From Candidatus Borrarchaeum weybense (GTDB lineage Archaea > Asgardarchaeota > Sifarchaeia > Borrarchaeales > Borrarchaeaceae): a stretch of 64,000 bases of DNA. A program made the position numbers and the translations under genes. Where the stretch lies: positions 578,118 through 642,117 of the forward strand of contig JAHQJS010000004.1 of the NCBI GenBank assembly GCA_019057385.1. The letters are read 5' to 3'. Positions within the stretch are counted from its first letter, which is position 1. Every line of letters starts with the position of its first letter. This document shows, one piece after another, positions 46,150 to 56,000 of this stretch. The notes beneath the pieces were generated by a model, which did not search any database, was not told where the DNA came from, and saw only the letters and a program-made list of their open reading frames with translations.

Positions 46150-47811
46150 TTGGACGCAACAATGGAATCATTATTCACTGAGCAATTGAAAGCTAAAATT
46201 AAGGAGCATAAGGAACTTTTACTCATTCTAATCCTCTCAATCATTATTCGACTTTTATTTTTAAATCGTCCAGAATTACAGTCCAGGGATGAAGGTGTTC
46301 ATGCTGTAGTTGCCCAAAGCCTTCTTATTAATCCATTAAAGCCGATTCTTATAGCAAATCCTATTCCAGGTTTAGAAAATATTAGAGAATTCCCTCATAT
46401 TTTTTTAGAAAAGCCCCCGCTAATCTTCTGGCTAATGGCAGTTTCCTATAAAATATTCGGAGTGAATGAATTTGCAGTGCGATTTGTTCCGGCTGTATTT
46501 GGCATTATCTCAATTCTGCTTACTTATATGTTAGCAAAGCAATTTTTTGAAAAAAAGATTGCGTTACTTTCTGCTCTTCTTTTATCGCTGTGCCAGTTTA
46601 ATGTAAAATATAGCCGTCAAGGAATGTTAGATGTCCCATTAACGTTTTTTAGTATTCTAACTCTTTTTTTGTTCATTAAAGGGTTCAATTCAAAGTCATC
46701 ATCATCAATGTTGTTCGTATTAGCTGGCATTTCTCAGGGATTAGGGATACTTACAAAATGGCATGCTGCAATATTTCCGACCGTCACAATTCTACTATTT
46801 GTCTGTCTACAAAAAAAATGGGAATTCCTTTTTTCTAGGAAAATTGCATTTTATTTTATTTCTGTTGTGCTTTCTACATTGCCTTGGCTTGTTTATATAT
46901 ATGTGAGTTTTCCAGAGGCCACTAGAGCCTTGCTCTTATTTGAGCTAGGTGGCCGCCCATCTTATGTGAGTTCACGAGGTCCATTTTGGTATTTTGGCAT
47001 GTTGATGTGGGGGTTAACGCCGTGGGCACCAATTACTCTAATTTCTGTCTTCTATTCTGCTTGGAAACGCAGTTCCGGAGATTTATTCCTTCTTCTAATC
47101 AGTGGGACAACGTTTTTTACTTTCGAGCTAAGTTCCTATAAACTATATTTTTACATCCTTCCAATAATTCCATTTCTCCTCATTCTGACTGCTCGATTCA
47201 TCTACAAAATCATCTTACTAAAGGAAAAAACTATTCTTTTGTTTGCCGTTTCTTTAATCGGATCATTCGTATATATCTCTTTAAAAGGAGTTTTTCCGAA
47301 TACTTTGTTTGGAATTGATCAACTATTGTTTTTATTGATAGTTAGTGCTGGTGTAGGACTTTATTACATTGCTATCTGGTTTTATGAAAATAAAATGAAT
47401 AATTCGTATCCAATTAAATCTGGACTCCTCCTGCTCCTTATCCCACTTTTTATCTCTAATCTTACGTTTACTGGAGTAGATATATACACAGAAGTTTCAT
47501 ATGGTGATGTGGGTATAAAGGAAATAGGATTTTATATTGAAAACCATTCTTCAGAGGACGATTATGTCTTTAGCACACCTGGTCTAGGTTGGTCAATAAT
47601 GTTTTATGCAAAACGGTCAACCTATGAATTCCATGTTGTCCCGCGAGAGATTTTTGAAAACTATATTTTAGCGAAACAGGTGAAGTTTATTGTCATTTCT
47701 GAGGAATTTCTTTCTTCTGCAAATCAAAAAGTAAACTTTGTTTTGACGCATTCAGTTGAAGTGAATATTCCAGGCGTTTCGCCTAGTTTACATGTGTTTT
47801 CCGTAGTCTGA
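46150..47811 (+). CDS. ArnT/PMT-like GT-C glycosyltransferase
   Basis: The 553-residue protein (TTG start; ATG 46162 is an alternative) has about 12 helices. The first loop holds 'NRPELQSRDEGVHAVVAQSLL', the Asp-Glu motif used by ArnT/PMT (GT39/GT83) enzymes to bind polyprenyl-phosphate sugars, followed by 'FLEKPPLIFWLMAVSYKIFGVNEFAVRFVPAVFG', the typical PMT second block. It should transfer a sugar from a lipid carrier outside the membrane. A TTTATAAATG stands near 46115 as a TATA box. Confidence 0.88.
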   Translation: MDATMESLFTEQLKAKIKEHKELLLILILSIIIRLLFLNRPELQSRDEGVHAVVAQSLLINPLKPILIANPIPGLENIREFPHIFLEKPPLIFWLMAVSYKIFGVNEFAVRFVPAVFGIISILLTYMLAKQFFEKKIALLSALLLSLCQFNVKYSRQGMLDVPLTFFSILTLFLFIKGFNSKSSSSMLFVLAGISQGLGILTKWHAAIFPTVTILLFVCLQKKWEFLFSRKIAFYFISVVLSTLPWLVYIYVSFPEATRALLLFELGGRPSYVSSRGPFWYFGMLMWGLTPWAPITLISVFYSAWKRSSGDLFLLLISGTTFFTFELSSYKLYFYILPIIPFLLILTARFIYKIILLKEKTILLFAVSLIGSFVYISLKGVFPNTLFGIDQLLFLLIVSAGVGLYYIAIWFYENKMNNSYPIKSGLLLLLIPLFISNLTFTGVDIYTEVSYGDVGIKEIGFYIENHSSEDDYVFSTPGLGWSIMFYAKRSTYEFHVVPREIFENYILAKQVKFIVISEEFLSSANQKVNFVLTHSVEVNIPGVSPSLHVFSVV

Positions 47812-47994
47812 AACTCTCTATGAGGGTCTTAACATTATAGTAGCAATTCTCTCTAATTCACATTCCACATTTTTAAATATATTTAACTTAATAGGCGGGA
47901 ACTCTCCTTCCAACAGGTGGGGGCTGAAAGTCGCTGGCTTTATATAGAGTTTATGGCTATAACCTAGTAAGTAACAGAGTTCTACGTGAAGTCC

Positions 47995-49230
47995 ATGAAA
48001 CTCACACAGAAAATCAGGATTTTTCCGACACCAGAACAGGAAGCAGTTCTCTGGAAACTTTCGGAGAAATGCAGGCTCATCTATAACTTTGCCCTTGCCG
48101 AGAGAAGGGACGCCTATAAACACGGGATATCGGGTGTGAATTACCGCACACAACAAAACGACCTGCCACTCATCAAACAACACTTCCCAGAGTATACGTG
48201 GGTGTATTCCAAGGTCTTACAGTATGCTCTCAGGTCGTTAGCCGCCGATTACGAGTCGTTTTTTGCCCTTCGGAAAAATGGGCATGCCGATGCCTGTCTC
48301 CCGCGATTCAAAGGCAAACAGTACTTCACCACCATGGTGTATAACCAGTCGGGGTTCAGGATCAAACCCGGAAAGATTACCTTTTCCCACAAATACAATG
48401 ATATGCCTTTGGAGTTTACCATCCCTGACAAATTTTCTTTTGACGAAAAGCAGGTAAAACAGGTCGCCATCTCATCATATAGAAGTCAATATTTTGTGAG
48501 CCTCACCTACGAATTGGAAGACCACCCCTATGTGGATAACGGACGATACCAAGCCATCGACCTCGGCATTACCCATATCGTTACGGCGGTCAATTCCAAG
48601 GGGAAGTTCTTGATGGTGAAAAATCAGCGTCCTGACAAATATTGGAATCCGAAAATCGCCGAGGTACAATCGCGGAAGGATAAGTGTAAGAAGTTCAGCA
48701 AAAGGTGGAAACTGCTCAATAAGATCAAACACAAGTACGAGCGAAAACGGGATGAACAGACCCGTGATTTCCAGCATAAACTCAGCAGGAAACTGGTGGA
48801 AAACACTAGGGCTAACACTCTGATCGTGGGCGAACTGGACGTCAAACACATGGCACAATCGAACAAGGTGCCGAAACCCATGAGAGCGGGATTGAACCGC
48901 GCCACACAGAACAGCGGGTCGCTGGGACGGTTCGTGCATTTTCTAACCTACAAGTCCAGGCGAGTAGGTAAAAGGACAATAGAAATTGACGAACGAAACT
49001 CGACCAAAGAATGTTGGGTGTGCGGTAAACTGCACTGTATGCCAATTTGGAAACGAATTATGAGTTGTGACTGTGGTAACGTGATAGCGAGGGACAAAAA
49101 TAGTTGTGTTGTCCTTATGAAACGTTATCTATCACAGAATGCCAAGTGGACAGGCTATCGGGTATTTCTCGATAATCTGCGATACACAGCCAAATGTAAA
49201 ACGAAAGTTTCTCCCCCGGTAGGGAGTTAG
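47995..49230 (+). CDS. tnpB: TnpB-like RNA-guided nuclease (IS605 OrfB)
   Basis: The ATG at 47995 is preferred to GTG 47986; the protein has 411 residues. N-terminal 'KIRIFPTPEQEAVLWKLSEKCRLIYNFAL' and the RuvC parts are in order: Asp in 'YQAIDLGITHIVT', Glu in 'TLIVGELDVKHM' and Asp in 'VIARDKNS'. Between the last two lies the zinc finger 'CWVCGKLHCMPIWKRIMSCDCG'. All catalytic residues are present, so it may be active. The final helix after the last Asp is normal. TnpB proteins are guided by an RNA from the element's right end. Confidence 0.92.
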   Translation: MKLTQKIRIFPTPEQEAVLWKLSEKCRLIYNFALAERRDAYKHGISGVNYRTQQNDLPLIKQHFPEYTWVYSKVLQYALRSLAADYESFFALRKNGHADACLPRFKGKQYFTTMVYNQSGFRIKPGKITFSHKYNDMPLEFTIPDKFSFDEKQVKQVAISSYRSQYFVSLTYELEDHPYVDNGRYQAIDLGITHIVTAVNSKGKFLMVKNQRPDKYWNPKIAEVQSRKDKCKKFSKRWKLLNKIKHKYERKRDEQTRDFQHKLSRKLVENTRANTLIVGELDVKHMAQSNKVPKPMRAGLNRATQNSGSLGRFVHFLTYKSRRVGKRTIEIDERNSTKECWVCGKLHCMPIWKRIMSCDCGNVIARDKNSCVVLMKRYLSQNAKWTGYRVFLDNLRYTAKCKTKVSPPVGS

Positions 49231-49275
49231 GAGGACTCGCAGGAAGCCCCATCCGTCAGGGTGGGGTAGTTCACG
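49130..49275 (+). ncRNA. Putative omega RNA at the tnpB right end
   Basis: TnpB elements make a guide RNA covering the tnpB 3' end and the right-end hairpin. The hairpin at 49247-49266 and the TAGTTCAC end fit. Its 5' limit is not determined from sequence. Confidence 0.35.
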
Positions 49276-49364
49276 GTGAGACAAAGAACCAATTAACTAC
49301 GAATATAATTGGACGAAGGAGAAACCACGCCTTTTGCCCACGCCAAAGATAAGGTGATGGAAAG

Positions 49365-51359
49365 ATGTCAGATAATTTCGTAACAGTTAAAGGAACGAAA
49401 TATTACGTTGAAAACGGCACACTAGACCTTCACGGAAAAGGAATTGCTGATCTTACCGAAATCAAAGGATTAGAAACACTCACTGATCTTCGAAGAATAG
49501 ACCTTAAGAAGAACCAAATAAAAGAAATTAAGGACTTAGAATATCTTATCAATCTCCGAGAACTAGATCTTAGGGAGAATCAAATAGAAGAAATTCAAGG
49601 CTTAGAGACGCTTACCAATCTCCGAGAACTAGATCTTTGTGTAAATCATATAAACGAGATCAAAGGCTTGGAAAACCTTACTAACCTACAAATACTGAAT
49701 CTTTGTGACAATCGAATATCAGAACTCAAGGGCTTAGAGACCCTTACTGACCTCCAAGAACTAGACCTTGTTTGGAATCGAATAAAAGACCTTAAAGCGT
49801 TGGAGCGGCTTACCAATCTAAGAAAACTTTATCTTCAGCACAATCAGATAAAAGAGCTTAAGGGTTTGGAGACGCTTACTAATCTCAAAGAACTGAATCT
49901 TAGTGAAAATGATATAAATGAGATCAACGGCTTGGATCAACTTACTAATCTCCAAAAACTAAATCTTAGTGGTAATCAAATAGAGGAACTCAAAGGATTG
50001 GAGCGTCTCACCAACCTCAAGACACTAATACTTAGTGTTAATCGGATAAGAGAAATCAAGGGTTTGGAAACACTCACCAATCTCCAAGAACTATACATAT
50101 GGGCTAATCCCATAAGAGATGATGAGAGGCTCTTAATAGGGCGACTTGGACAGGAACTTGTGAAATATTGTCAAGAGAAAACAAAAATGGAATTTGTAAA
50201 ATTTAGAGAAACAAAGTACTACGTAAAAAATGGCAAACTAGATCTTTCTGGAAAAAGAATCAAAGATATTAACGAGATCACAGGATTAGAAACACTTGCT
50301 AATCTCCGAGAACTAGATCTTCAGCACAATCATATAAAAGACCTTCAGGGTTTGGAGATCCTTACTACCCTTCAAAAACTTAACCTTAGTGAGAATGACA
50401 TAAAAGAGATCAGGGGACTGGAAAAACTCATAAATCTTCAAATACTCGATCTAAGTCATAATCGCAAAATCAAAGAGATCAAGGGATTGAATCACCTTGT
50501 AAATCTCCAAGAACTAAACCTTAGTGACAATCAGATAAAAGAGCTCAAAGGATTGGAAACACTCACTAACCTTCAGGAACTAGATCTTAGTGAAAATTAC
50601 ATAGAAGGGATCAAGGGACTGAAGACGCTTAGTAATCTACAAATACTACATCTCTATGATAATCGGATAAATGAGATTAAGGGCTTAAAGACTCTTACCA
50701 ATCTCCGAAAGCTATACCTCTATGATAATCGGATAAAAGAAATTAAGGGCTTGGAGACTCTTACCAACCTTCAAGAACTAGATCTTTTTGCGAACCAGAT
50801 AAGAGATGAAGAATGGTCTTTAGTAGAGAGACCCGCTCAAGAACTTGTGAAATATTGTCAAGAAAAAGCAGAAATGACGAAAGAGGAACTCAAAATCACT
50901 TTAAAGAAAAAAATTGATGAGCAATATATTGCGGATAATTTTGTGACGGTTAAAGGAACAAAATATTATGTCGAATACGGCACACTAGATCTTCACAGAA
51001 AAGGAATTACTGATCTTACCGAAATCAAAGGATTGGAGCATCTCAGTTACCTCGAAATACTAGATCTTAGTTATAACCATATAGAAGAGCTTAAAGATTT
51101 AGAACATCTTTCTGACCTAAAAGAACTACATCTTTATGCGAATCAAATAAAAGAACTCAAAGGATTAAAAAGGCTTATTCAGCTCGAACTATTAGACCTT
51201 AGGGACAATAATATAGAAGAAATTAAAGGGTTGGAGCACCTTGTTCACCTAAAAAGGCTATATCTCGGAGGAAATCCGATAAGAACAGATGAACACTATC
51301 TTATACCAAGACCTGCGCAAGAAGTTGTGAGATACTGCCAAGAAAAACTGAAAAAGTAA
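49365..51359 (+). CDS. Leucine-rich-repeat protein with three internal modules
   Basis: GGTGA precedes the ATG; the protein has 664 residues. SDS22/internalin-type LRRs of 22 residues ('LxxLTNLxxLxLxxNxIxEIKGLE') fill three modules, at about 20-265, 290-505 and 535-650, with roughly 11, 10 and 5 repeats. Each module opens with a similar 'VKGTKYYVENGTLDL' strand and closes with 'ELVKYCQEK'. No signal peptide or membrane segment is visible, so it is probably a cytoplasmic binding scaffold. Asgard genomes have many LRR and GTPase genes, but no direct partner is adjacent. Confidence 0.92.
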   Translation: MSDNFVTVKGTKYYVENGTLDLHGKGIADLTEIKGLETLTDLRRIDLKKNQIKEIKDLEYLINLRELDLRENQIEEIQGLETLTNLRELDLCVNHINEIKGLENLTNLQILNLCDNRISELKGLETLTDLQELDLVWNRIKDLKALERLTNLRKLYLQHNQIKELKGLETLTNLKELNLSENDINEINGLDQLTNLQKLNLSGNQIEELKGLERLTNLKTLILSVNRIREIKGLETLTNLQELYIWANPIRDDERLLIGRLGQELVKYCQEKTKMEFVKFRETKYYVKNGKLDLSGKRIKDINEITGLETLANLRELDLQHNHIKDLQGLEILTTLQKLNLSENDIKEIRGLEKLINLQILDLSHNRKIKEIKGLNHLVNLQELNLSDNQIKELKGLETLTNLQELDLSENYIEGIKGLKTLSNLQILHLYDNRINEIKGLKTLTNLRKLYLYDNRIKEIKGLETLTNLQELDLFANQIRDEEWSLVERPAQELVKYCQEKAEMTKEELKITLKKKIDEQYIADNFVTVKGTKYYVEYGTLDLHRKGITDLTEIKGLEHLSYLEILDLSYNHIEELKDLEHLSDLKELHLYANQIKELKGLKRLIQLELLDLRDNNIEEIKGLEHLVHLKRLYLGGNPIRTDEHYLIPRPAQEVVRYCQEKLKK

Positions 51360-51426
51360 AGAAATGAGTGGCAACGCTTATTTTGAATGAGTTTTGACCC
51401 CTTCTAGAATATCTTTTAATTGGCGT

Positions 51427-51717
51427 TTAGGCTCTCAATCCTTTCACTATAAATCGTAATCCTAGAAGCAAGAGAAAAAAAGCGAGTCCATAGGCGAAAA
51501 TCGGTACAAATGGTGAATATGGATATAACTGTATCCATACCGCTTGATTTAGAATTATTAGAAGGAGAATACCAATAATAATGCAGCTTACTCCCACTAT
51601 CATAAAACTTAACTGTTTCATTGCCTCCCTCTCCGTAAAACCTCTCTTAAAGGCTAGACTAATTAGATCAAAGTTATTCAGTTTCGCTTGAGGCATCTGC
51701 ATGTCCGATTTGCGCAC
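51427..51717 (-). CDS. Small membrane protein with two helices
   Basis: The 96-residue frame overlaps the upstream gene by 44 bases if it starts at GTG 51717; ATG 51702 is a later choice. It has a soluble N-terminus ('LNNFDLISLAFKRGFTEREAMKQL') and two helices at about 38-60 and 70-92. No family is recognised. Confidence 0.55.
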   Translation of the reverse strand: MRKSDMQMPQAKLNNFDLISLAFKRGFTEREAMKQLSFMIVGVSCIIIGILLLIILNQAVWIQLYPYSPFVPIFAYGLAFFLLLLGLRFIVKGLRA

Positions 51718-51865
51718 GTTTTAGTGCGACATTTATTTTTCGCTTGTCTGTTCCAATGGTTTTTATGATTTTTTCAATTAATCTCCGAGTCTTAGCACCT
51801 TTAAGACCTCTCTCTTTCATAATTTCCTTTGCATATTCCTTTGCAAATTCGTCACTGTTGCTCAT
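51674..51865 (-). CDS. Small charged protein
   Basis: GGTGA precedes the ATG. The 63 residues are mainly charged and helical ('EFAKEYAKEIMKERGLKGAKTRRLIEKIIKTIG'). It is located between the TPR gene and the two-helix membrane protein, all on one strand with short gaps. Function is unknown. Confidence 0.6.
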   Translation of the reverse strand: MSNSDEFAKEYAKEIMKERGLKGAKTRRLIEKIIKTIGTDKRKINVALKRAQIGHADASSETE

Positions 51866-51882
51866 ATTGTCACCTGTTTTTT

Positions 51883-52431
51883 TTATTTTATATCAGAAAG
51901 TTCCAATACTCGCATCTTACATTTTAAAGACTCATCATATTCTCCTAAGAGCTTATATAATTCTGCTAAATTTTCCCATGTATGAATATCTGTATCATCC
52001 ATGTCTAAGATCTTCAAAAAGTAGTCGATAGCCTCTTTTGCTTTTCCTATACGCGTATATAATATAGCTAAGTTGTTTAATGCGTCTTTATTTGTTTCAT
52101 CAGAAGTTAGTGCATTTTCTAAGTATTCCTGTGCCTTTGAATATTCTCCTAGTTGAATATATGCGACAGCAAGAGCATTTTGTATCTTTAAATTTCTTGA
52201 AATATATTTTCCTTCTTTTTCTGATGTAACTATGCTTAATGCGGTTTTTAGATGCTCAAGCGCTTGATTAAATTTTCTTATCTGAATGTATGCTTTCCCT
52301 AAAGCCATCAACGCGTCTACATCGGAGGGATTCTCCTCAATTAATTTTCTATAGTGTTCTATCTTTTCTACACCCTCTTTAACGGCAAGGAGATCGATAT
52401 TTAGTTCATTACCCTTGACAGAATTTTCCAA
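51883..52431 (-). CDS. TPR-repeat protein
   Basis: The start is a TTG at 52431, 26 bases after the mvhD stop. The 182-residue protein consists of about four tetratricopeptide repeats ('VDALMALGKAYIQIRKFNQALEHLKTAL', 'VAYIQLGEYSKAQEYLENAL', 'NLAILYTRIGKAKEAIDYFLKIL', 'NLAELYKLLGEYDESL'). TPRs bind other proteins. It is probably cotranscribed with the Cys-type mvhD, so it may help to assemble that Fe-S complex; that is inference. Confidence 0.9.
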   Translation of the reverse strand: MENSVKGNELNIDLLAVKEGVEKIEHYRKLIEENPSDVDALMALGKAYIQIRKFNQALEHLKTALSIVTSEKEGKYISRNLKIQNALAVAYIQLGEYSKAQEYLENALTSDETNKDALNNLAILYTRIGKAKEAIDYFLKILDMDDTDIHTWENLAELYKLLGEYDESLKCKMRVLELSDIK

Positions 52432-52457
52432 GTTTCTCTCTTCCTTGAGTTTCAGTG

Positions 52458-52871
52458 TTACTTTTTCAAGGGTGTAGGCCCTAATGTGCGTAATTTTTCT
52501 GTAAATTCCTCTACAACATTTTTGAACTTCATACCTTCAGAAGCAGAAACCCATTCTAAACGAAGACGTTCTGGAGATATACCCATGAGTTCTAAAAATT
52601 TTTTAGTCTGTTCAACGCGTTCTTTTGCGCGTTCGTTTCCATTTTGATAATGGCAATCACCAATGTGACATCCACCTACCAAAACCCCATCTACACCTCG
52701 ATTGAAAGCGTCAAGAATGAACGACGGTTCTACTCGTCCAGAACACATTACGCGAATAATTCGAATATTTGGTGGATATTGAAATCGTGAAACTCCAGCT
52801 AAATCTGCTCCCGCATAGGAACACCAGTTACACAAAAAGGCTACTATCTGCGGTTCATAGGATTTACTCAT
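52458..52871 (-). CDS. mvhD: MvhD/VhuD-like [2Fe-2S] subunit, Cys type
   Basis: GGTGA-N6-ATG gives the start; the protein has 137 residues. The [2Fe-2S] ligands are visible: 'FLCNWCSYAGADLAG', 'VMCSGRV' and 'GCHIGDCHYQNGN'. MvhD passes electrons between a donor enzyme and HdrA. It is a Cys paralogue of the Sec protein at 60.5-60.9 kb. No hydrogenase subunits are encoded here. It lies 188 bases after the HdrA fusion, with a hairpin between. Confidence 0.94.
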   Translation of the reverse strand: MSKSYEPQIVAFLCNWCSYAGADLAGVSRFQYPPNIRIIRVMCSGRVEPSFILDAFNRGVDGVLVGGCHIGDCHYQNGNERAKERVEQTKKFLELMGISPERLRLEWVSASEGMKFKNVVEEFTEKLRTLGPTPLKK

Positions 52872-52882
52872 CTTTTATCACC

Positions 52883-52918
52883 GAAGGAGATTCCCTCCTA
52901 AAGGAAGGGGTAGTTGAC
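52883..52918 (+). repeat. IS605-end-like hairpin upstream of mvhD
   Basis: TTCCCTCC-TAAA-GGAAGGGG followed by TAGTTGAC resembles the right end of the 49.2 kb element. It lies just ahead of the mvhD ribosome site on the opposite strand, so it might be a scar or act as a leader hairpin of that gene. Confidence 0.4.
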
Positions 52919-53059
52919 TTTATATTATCGCACGAGAAGGTTTCCCCAGTTTATAGGGGAGATGAATCGTACTACCTTTAAATAATTTTCCCGTATTTAA
53001 ATACCTGTGTTTCGTTGTGAGCGTGATGTTTGGGGGGTATAGAAGCCAGTTCACTCATC

Positions 53060-56000
53060 TTAAGCCTCTTCGGATAAACAGGCTCTTACCATATCCACTA
53101 TTTGCTCTGTCGTAAAGTGTCTGTGAGATATTGCGTTTACTGGACACGCTGCCACGCAAGTTCCACACCCTTTACATGTTGCTTGGTTAACGCGGCTTTT
53201 CCTCTCAATTAACTTAATATCTTCAAACTCTCTAACTATTTCGACAGGCTCGATGGCGTTATATGGGCAGATTGAAATACATGTCCCGCATCCTATGCAT
53301 CTATCTTCATCAATAACAGCTGTTGTACCAATCGTTTCTAAAGTTCCTCTGCTCAATAAAATACCTGCCCTTGAGGCCGCACCACTTGCTTGTGCTATTG
53401 CTTCCCCTACACTTTTAGGACCATGTGCAACTCCACATAGAAAGATTCCATCTGTAGCGAAATCAACTGGGCGCAGTTTCACGTGTGCTTCGAGGAAAAA
53501 GCCTCCTTCCTCTTCACTAACAAGTGGGACTTTCAGCTGCTTTGATAATTCCTTTGCATCCTCTTGGGCAATTAAGGGTGTGCTTAAAACAATTAGGTCA
53601 CTGTCTAAACAGAGTTTCGTGTTCGATACCGTATCGAAAACCTCTACATTTACTTTGTCATCCATAACATTTACAGATGGTGGTTTGTCTTCGGTATACC
53701 TTAAGAAAGTGATGTTCTGACCTCGTGCTTTGCGATAATATTCCTCTAGATTTTTCGCGGGCGTAACGATATCTCTGTTGCAGATATAGATATTCGCATT
53801 TGGTAGTCGCTCACGAAGAAGCATTGCATTTTTTAGTGCCGCTGTACAACAAATTCTACTACAATACGTTCTGCCTTCCTTTTCTCGGGCACCTACACAT
53901 TGAATCGTCACAATGTTTTCTAAGTCGTCAATTTCTTCGTTTTTGAGGCGATTTTCTAGTTCTAACTGTGTGATAATATTACCGCTTTTTCCAAAAGCAA
54001 ACATTCCTTCTGGTTCAAAAACCTGACCACCAGTTGCAACAACAATTACGCCGACTGTAATTTCTTTTGTATCAGATTTATTTTCTAAAATTTCTACGTT
54101 GAAATTGCCTACATATCCTTCAATTGATTTAATCTCAGAATTCAAGAAGGTTTTAATATTAGGTTGTTCTTTTACTGCTTTAACCTTTTTCTGAATGATA
54201 TCTTCCGCTAATTCATCTTTTGGCGCTATTTTATATAGGTCCTTAAGTAAACCTCCTAGCTCATTCTCCCGTTCAACAAGATATGTTTGAAAGCCTCGAC
54301 TTGCGATATCTAAGGCGGCAGCCATACCGGAAACACCTCCACCGATGACTAACGCCTCTTGTTTGACGTCTATATATCTTACTTCAATTGGTTCGAAACG
54401 TCTTGCTTTTGAGGTGTACATCCGTACAAGGTCTTTTGCTTTCTGTGTCGCTTCGGTAGGTTGCTTCATATGAACCCATGAACACTGATCTCTGATGTTT
54501 ACTAGTTCAAAAAGGAATGGATTGAGTCCCGCTTCTTCACACGTCTTCATAAATAATGCTTCATGTGTCCTTGGAGTGCATGATGCCACAATTAATCTGT
54601 TCAAATCACGTTCCTTTATCATATCTTTCAAAACATTTTGAGCTTCAGATGAGCATGCATATCGGTTTTCAACAGCAACTTCTACGTTAGGAAGCGATTT
54701 TGCATATTCCACCACTTCAGGAACGTCCACCACACCACCAATATTGATACCACAATGACAGACCATAATACCGATCCGTGGTTCTTCATCTGGTTTTATT
54801 TCTCGAACAGGGGCAATACGGTCTTTCTCCTCAAGAACTCCTCTTTCAATACGTCCAAGAATTTTTCCTACCTTGGCAGCAGCACCACTTGCTTGGGCAA
54901 CAGTATCAGGGATATCTTTTGGTCCTTGGGCAAGACCTGCGCTAAATATCCCAGGAACGCTTGTTTCATTGATTGCGTCCGCGCTTTTTTCTTTAATGAA
55001 TCCATTCTTATCTGTTTCTATGCCAAGAATCTTTGCCAATTCTTGTGTGCCTGCTGATGGAATAAGAGCCGGGCATAATACAGCCATATCTACTTTTAAC
55101 TCTTCTACTGCGTCTTTATTAAAATTATAAAGATATAACGTCAACTCATGAGTATCGAGATCTTCTTTGATATTACAAACTCTTCCACGATTGTATGTTA
55201 CCCCATATTCGTCGCGCGCTCTCATGGTATATTCATTAAATCCTTTACCATGTGCCCTTAAATCGATATAACAAATATGCTCTTCCATATCAGGTTCATG
55301 TTCTTTAGTGATAATAGCCTGCTTTGTAGCATACATACAACACACTGCTGAGCAATATTCCTTTCTTCTTACGTCACGAGAACCGACGCATTGAATCCAC
55401 GCTATTTTTTTAGGCGGCTTTTGATCCGAAGGGCGTAATATATGTCCATGAGTTGGTCCTGAAGCACACATAATTCGTTCGTATTCTAAACTTGTGACAA
55501 CATTTGGATATGTACCATATCCGTATTCTGTCATGTCTGAAGGATCATAGACATCCAAGCCAGTAGCGACAATGATAGCACCTACATTAAGGTCTAGAAT
55601 CTTTTCTTTTTGTTCAAAATCTATTGCGCCTTGGGTACATGCCTCTTGACATGGGGGTGTTTCTCCTTTCTTCCCGCATTGTCCTATTTTAAGATAAAGA
55701 CATTTATTCTCATCAATGGTTGCGACTTGGGGGACTGCTTGTAAAAATGGGATATATACAGCTCCTCTCTTACCTATACCCACTTCAAACTCGCTTGGAA
55801 TTCTATCTTTAAGTCGACAAACAGCAATGCATTGCACACAGCCAGTGCATTTGCTTTCATCGATGTATCGTGGTTTTTTTCGAACTGTTACTGTAAAATT
55901 GCCAGCAGCACCAGAAACCTCAGAAACCTCAGAATATGCGTGTAACTTGATATTTGGATGTCGTGCAACTTCTACCATTTTTGGCGCTAGTATACAAAGT

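Larger units (their letters stand above)
47940..49275 (+). mobile_element. IS605-type element carrying tnpB only
   Basis: The element comprises tnpB and a right end with an 8-bp hairpin (CCCCATCC-GTCA-GGGTGGGG, 49247-49266) followed by TAGTTCAC. No tnpA is present. The left boundary is a guess: a G+C-rich stretch starts near 47890. The G+C content is visibly higher than on either side, which suggests recent arrival. Confidence 0.65.

Noticed and set aside
53253..53720. Plus-strand ORFs within the hdr operon
   Set aside because: They are shadows of the strongly supported minus-strand hdr genes and show no family pattern.
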